From: Macellibacteroides fermentans
GTDB taxonomy: Bacteria; Bacteroidota; Bacteroidia; Bacteroidales; Tannerellaceae
Reading direction: 5' to 3'
Assembly: GCF_013409575.1 (NCBI RefSeq)
Contig: NZ_JACCCY010000006.1
Location: forward strand, 62,001 to 126,000
DNA length: 64,000 bases
How positions within the stretch are numbered: the first letter of the stretch is position 1; every line of letters starts with the position of its first letter. Below are positions 7,687 to 17,745 of this stretch, piece by piece. The position numbers were made by a program, and so were the translations under genes. Under the pieces are notes generated by a model that saw only the letters and a program-made list of their open reading frames with translations, did no database searches and was not told the DNA's origin.

Positions 7687-9003
7687 ATGGAACCTTTCTT
7701 GTACTTTTTATTGAAGAACAGCATCTGTCTGCTTCTGTTTTACGGCTTTTTCTATCTGTCGGTAAAGCAGAGCGTATTCCACCGCCTGAACCGTTACCTG
7801 CTTTTTATCCTTTTTGCCCTTTCGATAGGTCTGCCCTTTTTCCAGGCAGACGGATTATCCCATCTGTATGACCGTGAAAAGATTGTGGTCAACACCCTTA
7901 TCCTATCCGGCAAGGGGGCGGCAATTCCTGCCGCAGTACATACTGCTTTTCCATGGATGGAGGTTCTTGTTTATCTCTACTTTGCAGGCCTGCTGCTTGT
8001 TGCCGCCTATTTCGCGAGAGCCTGTGTACAGGTTGGGAAGATACTACGAGGCAGTAACGTGAGGTTATGGAAGGACGGCACAAAGATCTATGTAACGGAA
8101 CAGGATGTAACTCCCTTTACCTGGATGAATAAAATAGTGATTTCCAATACAGATCTTGAACGGAACGGCGACCTGATAATCGATCACGAACAGGCCCACA
8201 TCCGTCTGCGTCATTCAATCGACATAATTATAATAACCCTGCTGAACCTGCTGTTCTGGTTTAACCCCTTCGGCTGGCTGCTCAGACGTTTATTGCTTCA
8301 GATACATGAGTTCGAAGCGGACAGGCGTCTACTTAGTGATGGCATCGATGCAACCCAATATAAATTAGTATTAATCCGCAGAAGCGCTGGCGAGCAAACC
8401 TTTGCCATGGCAAGCAATCTGTCCTACCGTAGTCTGCAAAAACGTATTGAAATGATGACAAAAAAGAATTCAAGTTCTGCATCCCGACTCATCTATTGTT
8501 CGGGTATCCCGGTAGTTTTATTGGCTGCCGTTCTTTTGGCTGCACCGGCCGTTAATGCACAGAAACGTGCTAAGAGCGATCGCCCGGTTTCCGACTCAAC
8601 CAAAGTTGTAATGAATGTTCAGATGGTTCATCTGGATAACAAACCCGGCTCGAAGGAGAATGTACTGGTAGTTACAGGTGTAAAAGGACAACCAACCAAG
8701 CAGGTAACCAAAACGGAAGTTAGAGATAATCAGATTGAGGTAACGGCCGATATCCGCACCCCCACCTCCATTGTTATACGTATGGACACATCCAGCTTGG
8801 AAACTCAGGCGGATGGTTCTTTAACACTTAAAGCAACACCGCTATTTATAGTAGACGGACTTCCCGTATCTTCCATCGATGCCATTAATCCGGATGATAT
8901 TGAAAGTGTAAATGTGCTTAAAGGAGAGTCAGCTACCGCCATTTATGGTAAGCGAGGCGAAAATGGTGTGATTCTTATCACCATGAAGAAAGCGAAAGAG
9001 TAA
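7687..9003 (+). CDS. blaR1: M56/BlaR1-family membrane metallopeptidase with C-terminal SusC-type plug module
   Basis: 438-residue inner-membrane sensor protease. Membrane segments occur near residues 5-25, 36-52 and 90-112. The zinc motif HEQAH is at residues 167-171 with a third ligand expected in HEFEAD (about 207-212), followed by a hydrophobic segment ending near residue 291 in AQKR. Instead of a penicillin-binding sensor domain, the C-terminal about 50 residues match the plug-domain tail of SusC/RagA TonB-dependent receptors (PLFIVDGLP, then DIESVNVLKG, ATAIYGKRGENGVILI). The gene lies 4 bases after blaI. By analogy it cleaves BlaI or an intermediate on receiving an extracytoplasmic signal; the ligand is unknown and beta-lactam sensing is not supported. 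Confidence 0.85.
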   Translation: MEPFLYFLLKNSICLLLFYGFFYLSVKQSVFHRLNRYLLFILFALSIGLPFFQADGLSHLYDREKIVVNTLILSGKGAAIPAAVHTAFPWMEVLVYLYFAGLLLVAAYFARACVQVGKILRGSNVRLWKDGTKIYVTEQDVTPFTWMNKIVISNTDLERNGDLIIDHEQAHIRLRHSIDIIIITLLNLLFWFNPFGWLLRRLLLQIHEFEADRRLLSDGIDATQYKLVLIRRSAGEQTFAMASNLSYRSLQKRIEMMTKKNSSSASRLIYCSGIPVVLLAAVLLAAPAVNAQKRAKSDRPVSDSTKVVMNVQMVHLDNKPGSKENVLVVTGVKGQPTKQVTKTEVRDNQIEVTADIRTPTSIVIRMDTSSLETQADGSLTLKATPLFIVDGLPVSSIDAINPDDIESVNVLKGESATAIYGKRGENGVILITMKKAKE

Positions 9004-9378
9004 GCCAATCCCAATAGTAAACAGTCCGGAATCTACCGGGACTTAAGCCGGGATCTCTCTATACTTTACTGCAGGACAAGTATAGTTTGTACATTGCGCC
9101 CATGGGCCCGTTTAAACGGCTCCATGGGCGCGTTTTATCGTCCCCGTGGGCCCGTGGTGCAGATGTATACTCTTTTGTGCTTAGTTCCTGTTTGTTTATG
9201 CCTTCCGGTTCGTATGATATGCGGTTAGATCTCCTGGGTTTGTTGTGGATTCCAGGTAACCCGGATTCGGTTTACACGTATGCCTGAACCTATAAAAATG
9301 AAGAGATTAGCGGTTTGTGTAAACGTTTGCCGCCCTTCGATTGTTCTATTCGCAGTTTGGTATTAAAACTTTATTTGT
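9004..9378 (+). other. Gene-free gap with hairpin and GC-rich 22-bp repeats
   Basis: No convincing gene. A short stem (CTATACTT at 9059-9066 with AAGTATAG at 9078-9085, followed by TTTGT) may terminate blaR1. Next come three 22-bp GC-rich units at 9096-9161, described separately. A 66-codon frame over the repeat region at 9087-9287 looks accidental. The rest up to the HD gene is unremarkable AT-rich sequence. Confidence 0.6.
9096..9161. repeat. Three 22-bp GC-rich tandem units, first two forming a palindrome
   Basis: Units at 9096-9117, 9118-9139 and 9140-9161 share a core like CCATGGGCCCGTTT. Bases 9096-9113 and 9114-9131 are also near-perfect reverse complements (16 of 18 positions), so the first two units can fold into an 18-bp stem. 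The block is far more GC-rich than its surroundings. Confidence 0.75.
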
Positions 9379-9903
9379 ATGAAAACCCTTGTGAATACCC
9401 TGATGATGCGTGTGATAGAATATTTTGCATCAAAAGACATGTCTCAGATTACGCATACACTTTGTGTGCACGAATATACGCGTTTGATTGCTTTAAGGGA
9501 GGGTTACAAGACCCGCAAAGTATTGTTGCTGGAGCTGGCAGCCTTGTTGCACGACATTGGTTGTCCTCGTTCCAAGGAGCTTTACGGCAATTGCCTGCCC
9601 GTTAATCAGGAGCGGATCGGAGCCGAAATTGTGTCCGAATGGATGCCTGCCTATGGCAAACTGGCTCCTAAGGAGATCGATTGGCTGGTAAAGGTAGTAG
9701 GTACGCATCATCAGCTGCCCATGGCAAAGGAATATGGATTCGAAGCGTTGTTTGAAGCCGACCTGATTGTGAATCTGATGGAAGGATACTATCCAAAGGA
9801 GAAGGCTGCTCTGTACGAAAAGAATATGGTGCGGACAGCCTCGGGTAAGGCCTTGTTCGAATTATTCTTCCATCACGGAAAGATGGATATCAAGTCGGAT
9901 TAA
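9379..9903 (+). CDS. HD-domain metal-dependent phosphohydrolase-like protein
   Basis: 174-residue cytoplasmic protein of the HD superfamily. The helical domain shows an early histidine (TLCVHEYTRLIA, about residue 31), the HD pair in LAALLHDIGCP (about residue 60), a further His pair in VGTHHQLP (about residue 112) and a late Asp in EADLIVNL (about residue 129). This is the metal-binding set of HD/HDIG hydrolases. Substrate is not evident; proteins of this size include nucleotide or phosphate-ester hydrolases. It stands alone between the BlaR1 gene and the small plug-like secreted protein. A TTTATTTG box lies directly before the ATG, too close for a normal leader. Confidence 0.8.
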   Translation: MKTLVNTLMMRVIEYFASKDMSQITHTLCVHEYTRLIALREGYKTRKVLLLELAALLHDIGCPRSKELYGNCLPVNQERIGAEIVSEWMPAYGKLAPKEIDWLVKVVGTHHQLPMAKEYGFEALFEADLIVNLMEGYYPKEKAALYEKNMVRTASGKALFELFFHHGKMDIKSD

Positions 9904-9987
9904 GCTGCAAGGGGGGATTCCCACTCACCTGGTGGGGAAATAATGTTTATTTAACTATGTTTTCAGTTAAATATCAGGAACATTTTG

Positions 9988-9995
9988 TTTATTTG
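9988..9995 (+). promoter_or_regulatory. -7-like box of the small plug-protein gene
   Basis: TTTATTTG, identical to the box before blaI, lies 32 bases upstream of the ATG at 10028. An AACT/AGTT inverted pair sits just upstream (about 9953-9969). A clear -33 TTTG at the proper distance is not seen. Confidence 0.45.
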
Positions 9996-10027
9996 CCAGA
10001 TCTTAATACCTAATAATACACAGTAAG

Positions 10028-10441
10028 ATGAATAAAAGTACCTATCGCAACGTAATTATGCGTGCAATGGCTCCCGCCCTGCTTTTTACCGCCCTCATTT
10101 TAAATGCACCATCTGCAGAGGCGCAGAAACGCATCACTACACCGACGTTCGTAAGCGGAGCAGACTCGGCCTCCATTACCTATAAATCGTCTAATTCTAC
10201 CCTTGGAAATACTTCCGGAAGTTTGAACAGGGGGGTGACCCTGGTTACGAGTGCGGCCAGCGGACTAAAAAAGCCTTTGTATATTGTGGATGGCGAAAAA
10301 CGGGCTTCCATCGAAGACCTTGATCCCAATACCATCGATATGATAGAGGTTTGCAAGGATAGTACAGCCGTTGAGAAATATGGAAAAGAAGCCGTTTTCG
10401 GAGCTGTGGTTATCACCCTTAAAAAGAAAACCTGCGATTGA
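10028..10441 (+). CDS. Small secreted protein with isolated SusC-type plug motif
   Basis: 137-residue protein with an N-terminal signal or anchor (hydrophobic residues about 11-30, then AEAQKR) and a C-terminal plug-like motif: PLYIVDGEKRASIEDLDPN, IDMIEVCKDS, and EAVFGAVVITLKKK. Both parts parallel the C-terminal module of the BlaR1-like sensor 1 kb upstream (hydrophobic stretch, AQKR, IVDG, DIESVNVLKG, GVILITMKK), so it looks like a detached duplicate of that module rather than a true outer-membrane receptor, for which it is far too short. Function unknown; a decoy, ligand or signal partner of the sensor is possible. Confidence 0.7.
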   Translation: MNKSTYRNVIMRAMAPALLFTALILNAPSAEAQKRITTPTFVSGADSASITYKSSNSTLGNTSGSLNRGVTLVTSAASGLKKPLYIVDGEKRASIEDLDPNTIDMIEVCKDSTAVEKYGKEAVFGAVVITLKKKTCD

Positions 10442-10462
10442 TTTGTGATTTATTGTAATTTG

Positions 10463-11023
10463 ATGATGAAAATGATTTTGAATACTAACCTAAATGATAC
10501 GGCGCGGTTGCACGCCCTGCAGCCGACAGATGCCGAAGATATTTTTCGGGCAATCGATTCTCAACGGGACTATCTTGGGAAATGGCTCCCTTTTGTAGAG
10601 TTTACCCGGTCTGTAGAAGATTCGGTTCAGTTTGTTACGGAGGCTTTGGAGCTTCCGGAAGATAAAAAGGAGCACCTGTTTGCCATACGGGTTAACGACT
10701 CCTTTGCCGGCCTTATCGGATTTAAGGATACAGACCGGATGAACCGTAAGACTGAGATCGGGTACTGGCTTTGCGAGCCCTATCAGGGGAAAGGGATTAT
10801 GACTGCCGCGGTAAAGGCGTTGTGCGATTTTGCTTTTCAGGAATTGAATATGAACCGGATACAGATTAAGTGCGCTGTGGGTAATGAGCCCAGTAAACGC
10901 ATTCCCCGCCGGCTCGGCTTTACTTTTGAGGGTATCGAGCGGGACGGGGAATTGCTCACCGGTGGCATCTATACGGATATTGAGGTTTACAGCCTGCTGA
11001 AGCTGGATGTAGCACCCCAATAA
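10463..11023 (+). CDS. GNAT-family acetyltransferase (RimL-like)
   Basis: About 186 residues of the RimJ/RimL subgroup of GCN5-related N-acetyltransferases, which transfer acetyl from acetyl-CoA to protein N-termini or small amines. Motif A is visible in IGYWLCEPYQGKGIMTAAVKAL (acetyl-CoA pyrophosphate binding, Q/R-x-x-G-x-G/A type) and the C-terminal motif in NEPSKRIPRRLGFTFEGIERDG. The frame opens at a GTG (10445), but the ATG at 10463 is the more likely start. It converges with the mannan operon and has no obvious partner; substrate unknown. Confidence 0.82.
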   Translation: MMKMILNTNLNDTARLHALQPTDAEDIFRAIDSQRDYLGKWLPFVEFTRSVEDSVQFVTEALELPEDKKEHLFAIRVNDSFAGLIGFKDTDRMNRKTEIGYWLCEPYQGKGIMTAAVKALCDFAFQELNMNRIQIKCAVGNEPSKRIPRRLGFTFEGIERDGELLTGGIYTDIEVYSLLKLDVAPQ

Positions 11024-11050
11024 ATGGTTTGCATGTTGCTTGAGTCTGCT

Positions 11051-12445
11051 TTAACTTTTCACTGTTTCGGCTCTTCGGCTTTTTAATGCGGCACTTATCT
11101 CCAGCATCTTTTTCTCGCTGAGGGGATACATGCTGATAAAGACGATGGAAAGCAGGGTTCCTGCGGCAGGCAGAAAACTCATAAACATCTTGATTCCCTG
11201 AATAGCTTCCGCTTGCTGCACTTCGTTGGCTACGAATCCGAAGTAGGAGAGCAGCCAGCCTGTTAGCGCACTTCCTATGGCCCATCCGAATTTCTGACTC
11301 ATCGAAGAGGAGCTGAATATTAATCCGGTGGCTCTGTTGCCGGTCTTTAGCTCCGAATAGTCGGTACAATCGGCATACATAGACCACAACAGCGGGAAAA
11401 TGCTGCCTGCACAAATGCTTATCAGTATCTGAAAGGTAAAAATCAGGGGCAGGTTATCCTTGTCGAACCAGAAAAAGAGAATACTTAGAACGGTGGCTAT
11501 AGCCATCGAACCCATATAGGTCTGCTTTTTCCCGATACGGTTGCTTACGGGTGCTGCCAGTATCACTCCTGCGATGTTGGCTATCTGGCCCACCGACAGA
11601 TAGAGTCCGCTCAACACAAACGACACCCCGAAGAATGAAATGGTCTGGAAGTCTTCTTCAACAATGAAGTATTTAAAATAATACACAGTGGCTCCGTCGC
11701 GGATGGAGTTAAATACCAGGGCGGCAACTCCCGCACCCAGAAGAATCCACCAGGGGCGGTTTTTCCATAGATCTTTAAGATCCTCCTTTAAGGGCGCCTG
11801 CTTTTCGTGAAGCGCCTTGACCCGTTCTCTGGTAAGGGCAAAACAACCGATAAACAGAAGGGCGCACATTACGGCTATCACTGCCACCGCTAGGGTCCAG
11901 CCTTGTTGCTGAGCGGCAATTTCTTTACTGTGACCGCTCCAGAAGTTTACCATCGGCATAAAGAGGAGCAGTGCAATGAAACTTCCGATATAGGCAAATG
12001 CCATCCTATAGGTGGACAATGTGTTACGCTCTTTCGGATTGTCGCTCATCACCCCAAGCAAAGAGGCATAGGGTACGTTGATGGCCGAATAGACCATCAT
12101 CATCAACGAATAGGTAACGTAGGCATAAATCAGCTTTCCGTTATCGCCGAACGGAGGGGTGACGAAGGTAAGCACTCCGATTACAGAAAAGGGAATGGCC
12201 AGAAAAAGCAGGTAAGGACGGAATTTACCCCAGCGGGAATGGGTGCGGTCGGCCACCACACCCACAATGGGATCGAATGCCGAGTCCCACACGCGGGTTA
12301 CCAGAAACAGGGTGCCAACTACCGCAGCAGGCAACCCGAACACATCCGTATAGAAAATCATCAGGTAGGAACCGAACAGTTTCCAAAACATGGACGAGGC
12401 CATGTCGCCGAAGCCATAGCCTATCTTTTCCTTTAATTTAATCAT
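11051..12445 (-). CDS. GPH-family sugar:cation symporter (mannan operon)
   Basis: 464-residue transporter with about 12 membrane segments, of the glycoside-pentoside-hexuronide:cation symporter family within MFS. The N-terminus (KLKEKIGYGFGDMASSMFWKLF) and the loop DPIVGVVADRTHSRWGKFRPYLLF (about residues 57-80) are typical, the latter holding the family's conserved Asp and Arg. It is the third gene of a minus-strand operon, 21 bases after the GH130 phosphorylase, and should import mannobiose or mannosylglucose produced by the GH26 enzyme. The same gene trio is known from the Bacteroides fragilis mannan pathway. Confidence 0.88.
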   Translation of the reverse strand: MIKLKEKIGYGFGDMASSMFWKLFGSYLMIFYTDVFGLPAAVVGTLFLVTRVWDSAFDPIVGVVADRTHSRWGKFRPYLLFLAIPFSVIGVLTFVTPPFGDNGKLIYAYVTYSLMMMVYSAINVPYASLLGVMSDNPKERNTLSTYRMAFAYIGSFIALLLFMPMVNFWSGHSKEIAAQQQGWTLAVAVIAVMCALLFIGCFALTRERVKALHEKQAPLKEDLKDLWKNRPWWILLGAGVAALVFNSIRDGATVYYFKYFIVEEDFQTISFFGVSFVLSGLYLSVGQIANIAGVILAAPVSNRIGKKQTYMGSMAIATVLSILFFWFDKDNLPLIFTFQILISICAGSIFPLLWSMYADCTDYSELKTGNRATGLIFSSSSMSQKFGWAIGSALTGWLLSYFGFVANEVQQAEAIQGIKMFMSFLPAAGTLLSIVFISMYPLSEKKMLEISAALKSRRAETVKS

Positions 12446-12466
12446 GGTATAGAGGGAGGGAAGGAA

Positions 12467-13645
12467 TTACTCCCTTCCCAATGTTTTAAGATTCCGTGCA
12501 ATCAAGTCTTTAAGTGTTTCAACCGAAGCGGCGGTGGTAAGTCCGTCGGCCGGCGTGTTCATGCAATAGTCCACCAGCTTGTCGACAGTCGACGTAGCCA
12601 CATGCATCCGTGTGTCGGACGATGCGTAATAGATATACACGGTTCCGTCTTCGTCTTTGATCCATCCGTTTGTGAACAACACATTTGATACATCGCCAAT
12701 CCGTTCTTCACCCTCCGGAGCCATAAAGAAACCGCCCGGTGTGGCTATCAGTCTGGTAGGATCTTCCAGGGAGGTCATATACATATAAAGTACATAACGC
12801 AATCCGGCGGCACAGCCTCTTACTCCGTGAGCCAGATGCAACCAGCCCTGAGGTGTTTTTATGGGATGCGGACCCTCACCGTTTTTAACCTCTTTGATGG
12901 TGTGGTAGTATCTGAGGTCTATTATCTTTTCTTCCTTCACTTCGGCGCAGGTCATATCATCCACCAGTGCCCAACCGATTCCGCCTCCGCTGCCGGCATC
13001 TATAAAGCCATCTTGCGGACGGGTATAAAGGGCATACTTGCCGTTTACAAATTCCGGGTGAAGTACAACGTTGCGTTGCTGACTTTTAGTCTTAAGATCC
13101 GGCAGTCGTTCCCAGTCGACAAGGTCTTTGGTGCGGGCTATGGCAGCCGTGGCTGTAGCCGACGACAAATCGCCTGCCGCTGCTTTGGGATCGTGCCGTT
13201 CTGCGCAGAAGATTCCGTAAATCCATCCGTCTTCATGGGCCGTAAGCCGCATATCATAGATGTTGGTGGCCGGATCTTCCGTGTCGGGCATGGTGATGGG
13301 GTAATCCCGGAAGCGGAAGTTGTCTATTCCGTTGGGACTTTCTGCTACGGCAAAAAAGGATTTACGGTCGGCTCCCTCTACACGCACCACGAGTATATAT
13401 TTGCCATTCCATTTCATCGCACCCGAATTAAAGGCTGCATTCATCCCGATACGTTCCATCAGGTATGGATTGGATTGCTCGTTGAGGTCGTAACGCCAGA
13501 AAACAGGTGTATGTGCACCCGTAAGAATCGGGTTCTTGTAGCGTGTATATACTCCGTTGCCTCCGGCAACCGGTTCGTTCTTTGCCGTAACCAACACTTC
13601 GTGCTCGTGCATCAGTCTGGCCACTTTGTCTTGAAAAGTCATCAT
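12467..13645 (-). CDS. GH130 mannosylglucose phosphorylase
   Basis: Cytoplasmic phosphorylase of 392 residues, glycoside hydrolase family 130 subfamily 1: 4-O-beta-D-mannosyl-D-glucose plus phosphate gives mannose 1-phosphate plus glucose. The N-terminal region [20 protein letters not shown] and the segment [15 protein letters not shown] are characteristic; the Asp of NIYDMR falls at residue 131, the position I recall for the catalytic acid of the B. fragilis enzyme. No signal peptide. It lies 6 bases after the GH26 gene and 21 before the symporter. A cellobiose 2-epimerase, which normally supplies mannosylglucose from mannobiose, is not in this operon. A mannobiose-specific GH130 is the alternative. 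Confidence 0.88.
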   Translation of the reverse strand: MMTFQDKVARLMHEHEVLVTAKNEPVAGGNGVYTRYKNPILTGAHTPVFWRYDLNEQSNPYLMERIGMNAAFNSGAMKWNGKYILVVRVEGADRKSFFAVAESPNGIDNFRFRDYPITMPDTEDPATNIYDMRLTAHEDGWIYGIFCAERHDPKAAAGDLSSATATAAIARTKDLVDWERLPDLKTKSQQRNVVLHPEFVNGKYALYTRPQDGFIDAGSGGGIGWALVDDMTCAEVKEEKIIDLRYYHTIKEVKNGEGPHPIKTPQGWLHLAHGVRGCAAGLRYVLYMYMTSLEDPTRLIATPGGFFMAPEGEERIGDVSNVLFTNGWIKDEDGTVYIYYASSDTRMHVATSTVDKLVDYCMNTPADGLTTAASVETLKDLIARNLKTLGRE

Positions 13646-13651
13646 CAGATT

Positions 13652-14770
13652 TTATTTGTATAAGTTTAAATTATCCTGACTAAACAGGGTTTTCGGGTTT
13701 TCGTAGAATTTCACAAAATCGGCAGCCGAAGCCTGACCGGGATACGGTGCATAGAAATGATTATCACGTTCGCGGGCATTCCGCCATACCAGTACATAAG
13801 CAACCGGATACTTTTCAACAACAGGCAACAGAACCTCCGTCCACCAGTTACTCATAGGCAGAGCCTCCAGTCCCGTTTCCGTAAGGGCGATGGGCTTATC
13901 CAGCTCTTTTCCCTTTTCGGTCATAAAGGCCAGCATCATATCCAGTGTCTTTATATAATTATCGGTTCCTGCAACACCGCCGAACTGATACCCGTCCACA
14001 CCCAGCAGATCCACATATTCGTTGCCCGGATAGCGTTCCATATACACATCTCCGATACCTTCCGTTCCCGGAGAATAGGCATAAAGCAGGTTATCTACCT
14101 TTTTCTCGTCCAGGCGGCTGCGCGTCAGCTGCCACAGCTGTTTATACTGATCGGGTGTACAAAGATTCTTTCCCCACCAGAACCAGCTTCCCGTATGTTC
14201 GTGCCAGGGACGGAAAAGCACAGGCACCTTTTCGCCGTCGTCTGTCTTCAACTGATTGAAGAAAGCTGCAATCCGGTCCAGCCAGGTAATAAACAGTTCG
14301 TGTTTTGAACCGCCGGGTAGAATCGCCGTTACTGCGCCCGGAGTTTTAACATCCCACGAATCTCCTCCGGTAAGGGGATTGTCCAGGTGCCAGCTTACAG
14401 AGACCATTCCACCGCGTTTGTATTGATTTATCATTTCAGTCCGGATTTTATCGAAGGAAATCTTATCCAGACTCTCTTTGCTGCCCAGTTCGATGTGTCC
14501 TAAATCGAAGCTCATCACTGCCGGATAATCTCCGCACACACTTTTAACATCGGAGCGGCTGGCATCACCTTCCCATTTGATTCCGTACAGCGGATCATCA
14601 TGGTGACCAAACATAAACCCGGTTTGATGGATTTTTTTCAGATTCTTAAGCAGATTTTCGGTCTGGACGGTACGTTGTACTGTCTTCCCGGCATCTTCCT
14701 GTTGCTTGCCCTCGGCATTACATGCTAATAGCAGAAAGGATGCACAAACGATGGTTGCGATTTTTTTCAT
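13652..14770 (-). CDS. GH26 beta-mannanase lipoprotein
   Basis: 372-residue surface or periplasmic lipoprotein that hydrolyses beta-1,4-mannan, probably to mannobiose. The lipobox LLLAC places the acylated cysteine at residue 17. The family 26 catalytic residues are visible: acid/base Glu191 in FRPWHEHTG and nucleophile Glu298 in ALTETG; HLDNP (about residue 128) and the aromatic SWFWWG are also typical. It is the first gene of the minus-strand operon with GH130 and the symporter, and a -7 box lies about 70 bases upstream. The gene order matches the B. fragilis mannan catabolic operon. Confidence 0.92.
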   Translation of the reverse strand: MKKIATIVCASFLLLACNAEGKQQEDAGKTVQRTVQTENLLKNLKKIHQTGFMFGHHDDPLYGIKWEGDASRSDVKSVCGDYPAVMSFDLGHIELGSKESLDKISFDKIRTEMINQYKRGGMVSVSWHLDNPLTGGDSWDVKTPGAVTAILPGGSKHELFITWLDRIAAFFNQLKTDDGEKVPVLFRPWHEHTGSWFWWGKNLCTPDQYKQLWQLTRSRLDEKKVDNLLYAYSPGTEGIGDVYMERYPGNEYVDLLGVDGYQFGGVAGTDNYIKTLDMMLAFMTEKGKELDKPIALTETGLEALPMSNWWTEVLLPVVEKYPVAYVLVWRNARERDNHFYAPYPGQASAADFVKFYENPKTLFSQDNLNLYK

Positions 14771-14838
14771 TTTTCCTACATTTCTTTGATTCCTGAAAGT
14801 CGGATGTGTGATCCGACAGGTCTTTACTCTTATGGACG

Positions 14839-14846
14839 CAAAAGTA
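14839..14846 (-). promoter_or_regulatory. -7 box of mannan operon
   Basis: On the minus strand the sequence reads TACTTTTG, a full match to TAnnTTTG, 69 bases before the GH26 start codon. No clear TTTG at the -33 distance, which would fit an activator-dependent promoter; the AraC gene immediately upstream is a candidate activator. Confidence 0.6.
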
Positions 14847-14910
14847 GGTGAATGAGGCAGATTAAACCACGCATTATTTATCTAAAACCGATACAATTTT
14901 AACCAGCTTA

Positions 14911-15807
14911 CTAAAAGAGGATTTTAGTCTTCCGGTAATTGTCTCTGAACTCTTTGGGCGAACATCCTTTTTTCTTCTTGAATATCCGGTTGAAATTGGA
15001 CAAGTTATTGAATCCGCAGGCAAAGCAGATCTCGGATATGGAGTGGGTGGAGTCTACCAATTGCCTGGCGGCATAGCCCAAACGGATATCAATTATGAAA
15101 TCGGAAAGACTTTTTCCGGTACGAAGTTTGAAGAACCGGCTGAATGCCACCGGGGTCATTCCGGCTAGATCTGCCATTTGGTGTAGCCTAATCTCTTCCG
15201 TATAATGGCTGTTTATATACTCCTGTACCTTCTTAACCCGCCGGCTGTCGGCATTCAGCTCAATCCGGGCAAAGGATGAGCTTGCCAATGTACGGGCATT
15301 TTCGTAATGAGAGAGTTCATACAGGATGGTAAGAAATTTAATGACCGCATAGAAACCCTCTCTTTCCGAAGCAAGGGTGTTTAGTTTATCGTACACTTTA
15401 AGAATGGCATCCATGGGAAAACTTATACCCATGGATGCCGATTCGAGCATTTTATGAATACTGTCGAACTGATTCTTGTTTAAAAGGCTTTGATTAAACA
15501 GATCGGATGAGAACTGAATTGTGATCTCCCTTATCTTAGAAGATACACACGTATGCTGCTCCCAAACATGTTCAAGGTCTTTGCCGGTAATCAACACCAG
15601 GTCGTAGTCGCCAATCACCTCTACCGAGTCGCCAACGATACGCTTTACACCTGCGCCTTTTTCGATAAATGTAAGTTCGTATTCGGCATGACAATGGAGC
15701 GGATATGTAAATTCCGTTTTATATCGTTCAACGATATAAAAACAGTCTTTATCCGAAAGCGGTGTTATTTCGCGAATAATATGATTCGAGTCTCCGGTTG
15801 TTGTCAT
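14911..15807 (-). CDS. AraC-family transcriptional regulator
   Basis: 298-residue regulator with an N-terminal cupin sensor domain (HCHAEYELTFIEKG at about residues 38-51, then GDYDLVLITGKDLEHVW) and a C-terminal pair of helix-turn-helix motifs, the second ending in CGFNNLSNFNRIFKKKKGCSPKEFRDNY. It lies between the GH26 operon and the GH43 gene on the same strand and probably senses a sugar and controls one or both. A -7 box 46 bases upstream suggests its own promoter. It is clearly paralogous to the AraC protein at 52907-53794. Confidence 0.88.
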   Translation of the reverse strand: MTTTGDSNHIIREITPLSDKDCFYIVERYKTEFTYPLHCHAEYELTFIEKGAGVKRIVGDSVEVIGDYDLVLITGKDLEHVWEQHTCVSSKIREITIQFSSDLFNQSLLNKNQFDSIHKMLESASMGISFPMDAILKVYDKLNTLASEREGFYAVIKFLTILYELSHYENARTLASSSFARIELNADSRRVKKVQEYINSHYTEEIRLHQMADLAGMTPVAFSRFFKLRTGKSLSDFIIDIRLGYAARQLVDSTHSISEICFACGFNNLSNFNRIFKKKKGCSPKEFRDNYRKTKILF

Positions 15808-15852
15808 CCTCTAAAAGGCGATGTTATGTTTTTATGTACAACTATTCAGTGT

Positions 15853-15860
15853 CAAAGGTA
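15853..15860 (-). promoter_or_regulatory. -7 box of AraC gene
   Basis: Minus-strand TACCTTTG, full match to TAnnTTTG, 46 bases before the start at 15807 and overlapping the gap after the GH43 stop. A CAAA (TTTG on the minus strand) at 15885-15888 is a possible -33 element with slightly long spacing. Confidence 0.6.
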
Positions 15861-15870
15861 CGATTCTGCG

Positions 15871-17745
<1,875 letters not shown>

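Noticed and set aside
7317-9003. Beta-lactam resistance locus
   Set aside because: The BlaI/M56 pair has no penicillin-binding sensor domain and no beta-lactamase or PBP gene nearby; the name reflects the family only.
9087-9287. 66-codon frame on the plus strand
   Set aside because: It lies on the GC-rich repeat, has no leader signal or recognisable motif, and its composition follows the repeat.
10028-10441. Truncated SusC/TonB-dependent receptor pseudogene
   Set aside because: The frame has its own signal sequence, promoter-like box and stop, no barrel remnants follow it, and it parallels the BlaR1 C-terminus instead.
12827-13663. 278-codon plus-strand frame over GH130
   Set aside because: It is a shadow of the minus-strand GH130 gene, whose motifs and operon spacing are unambiguous.
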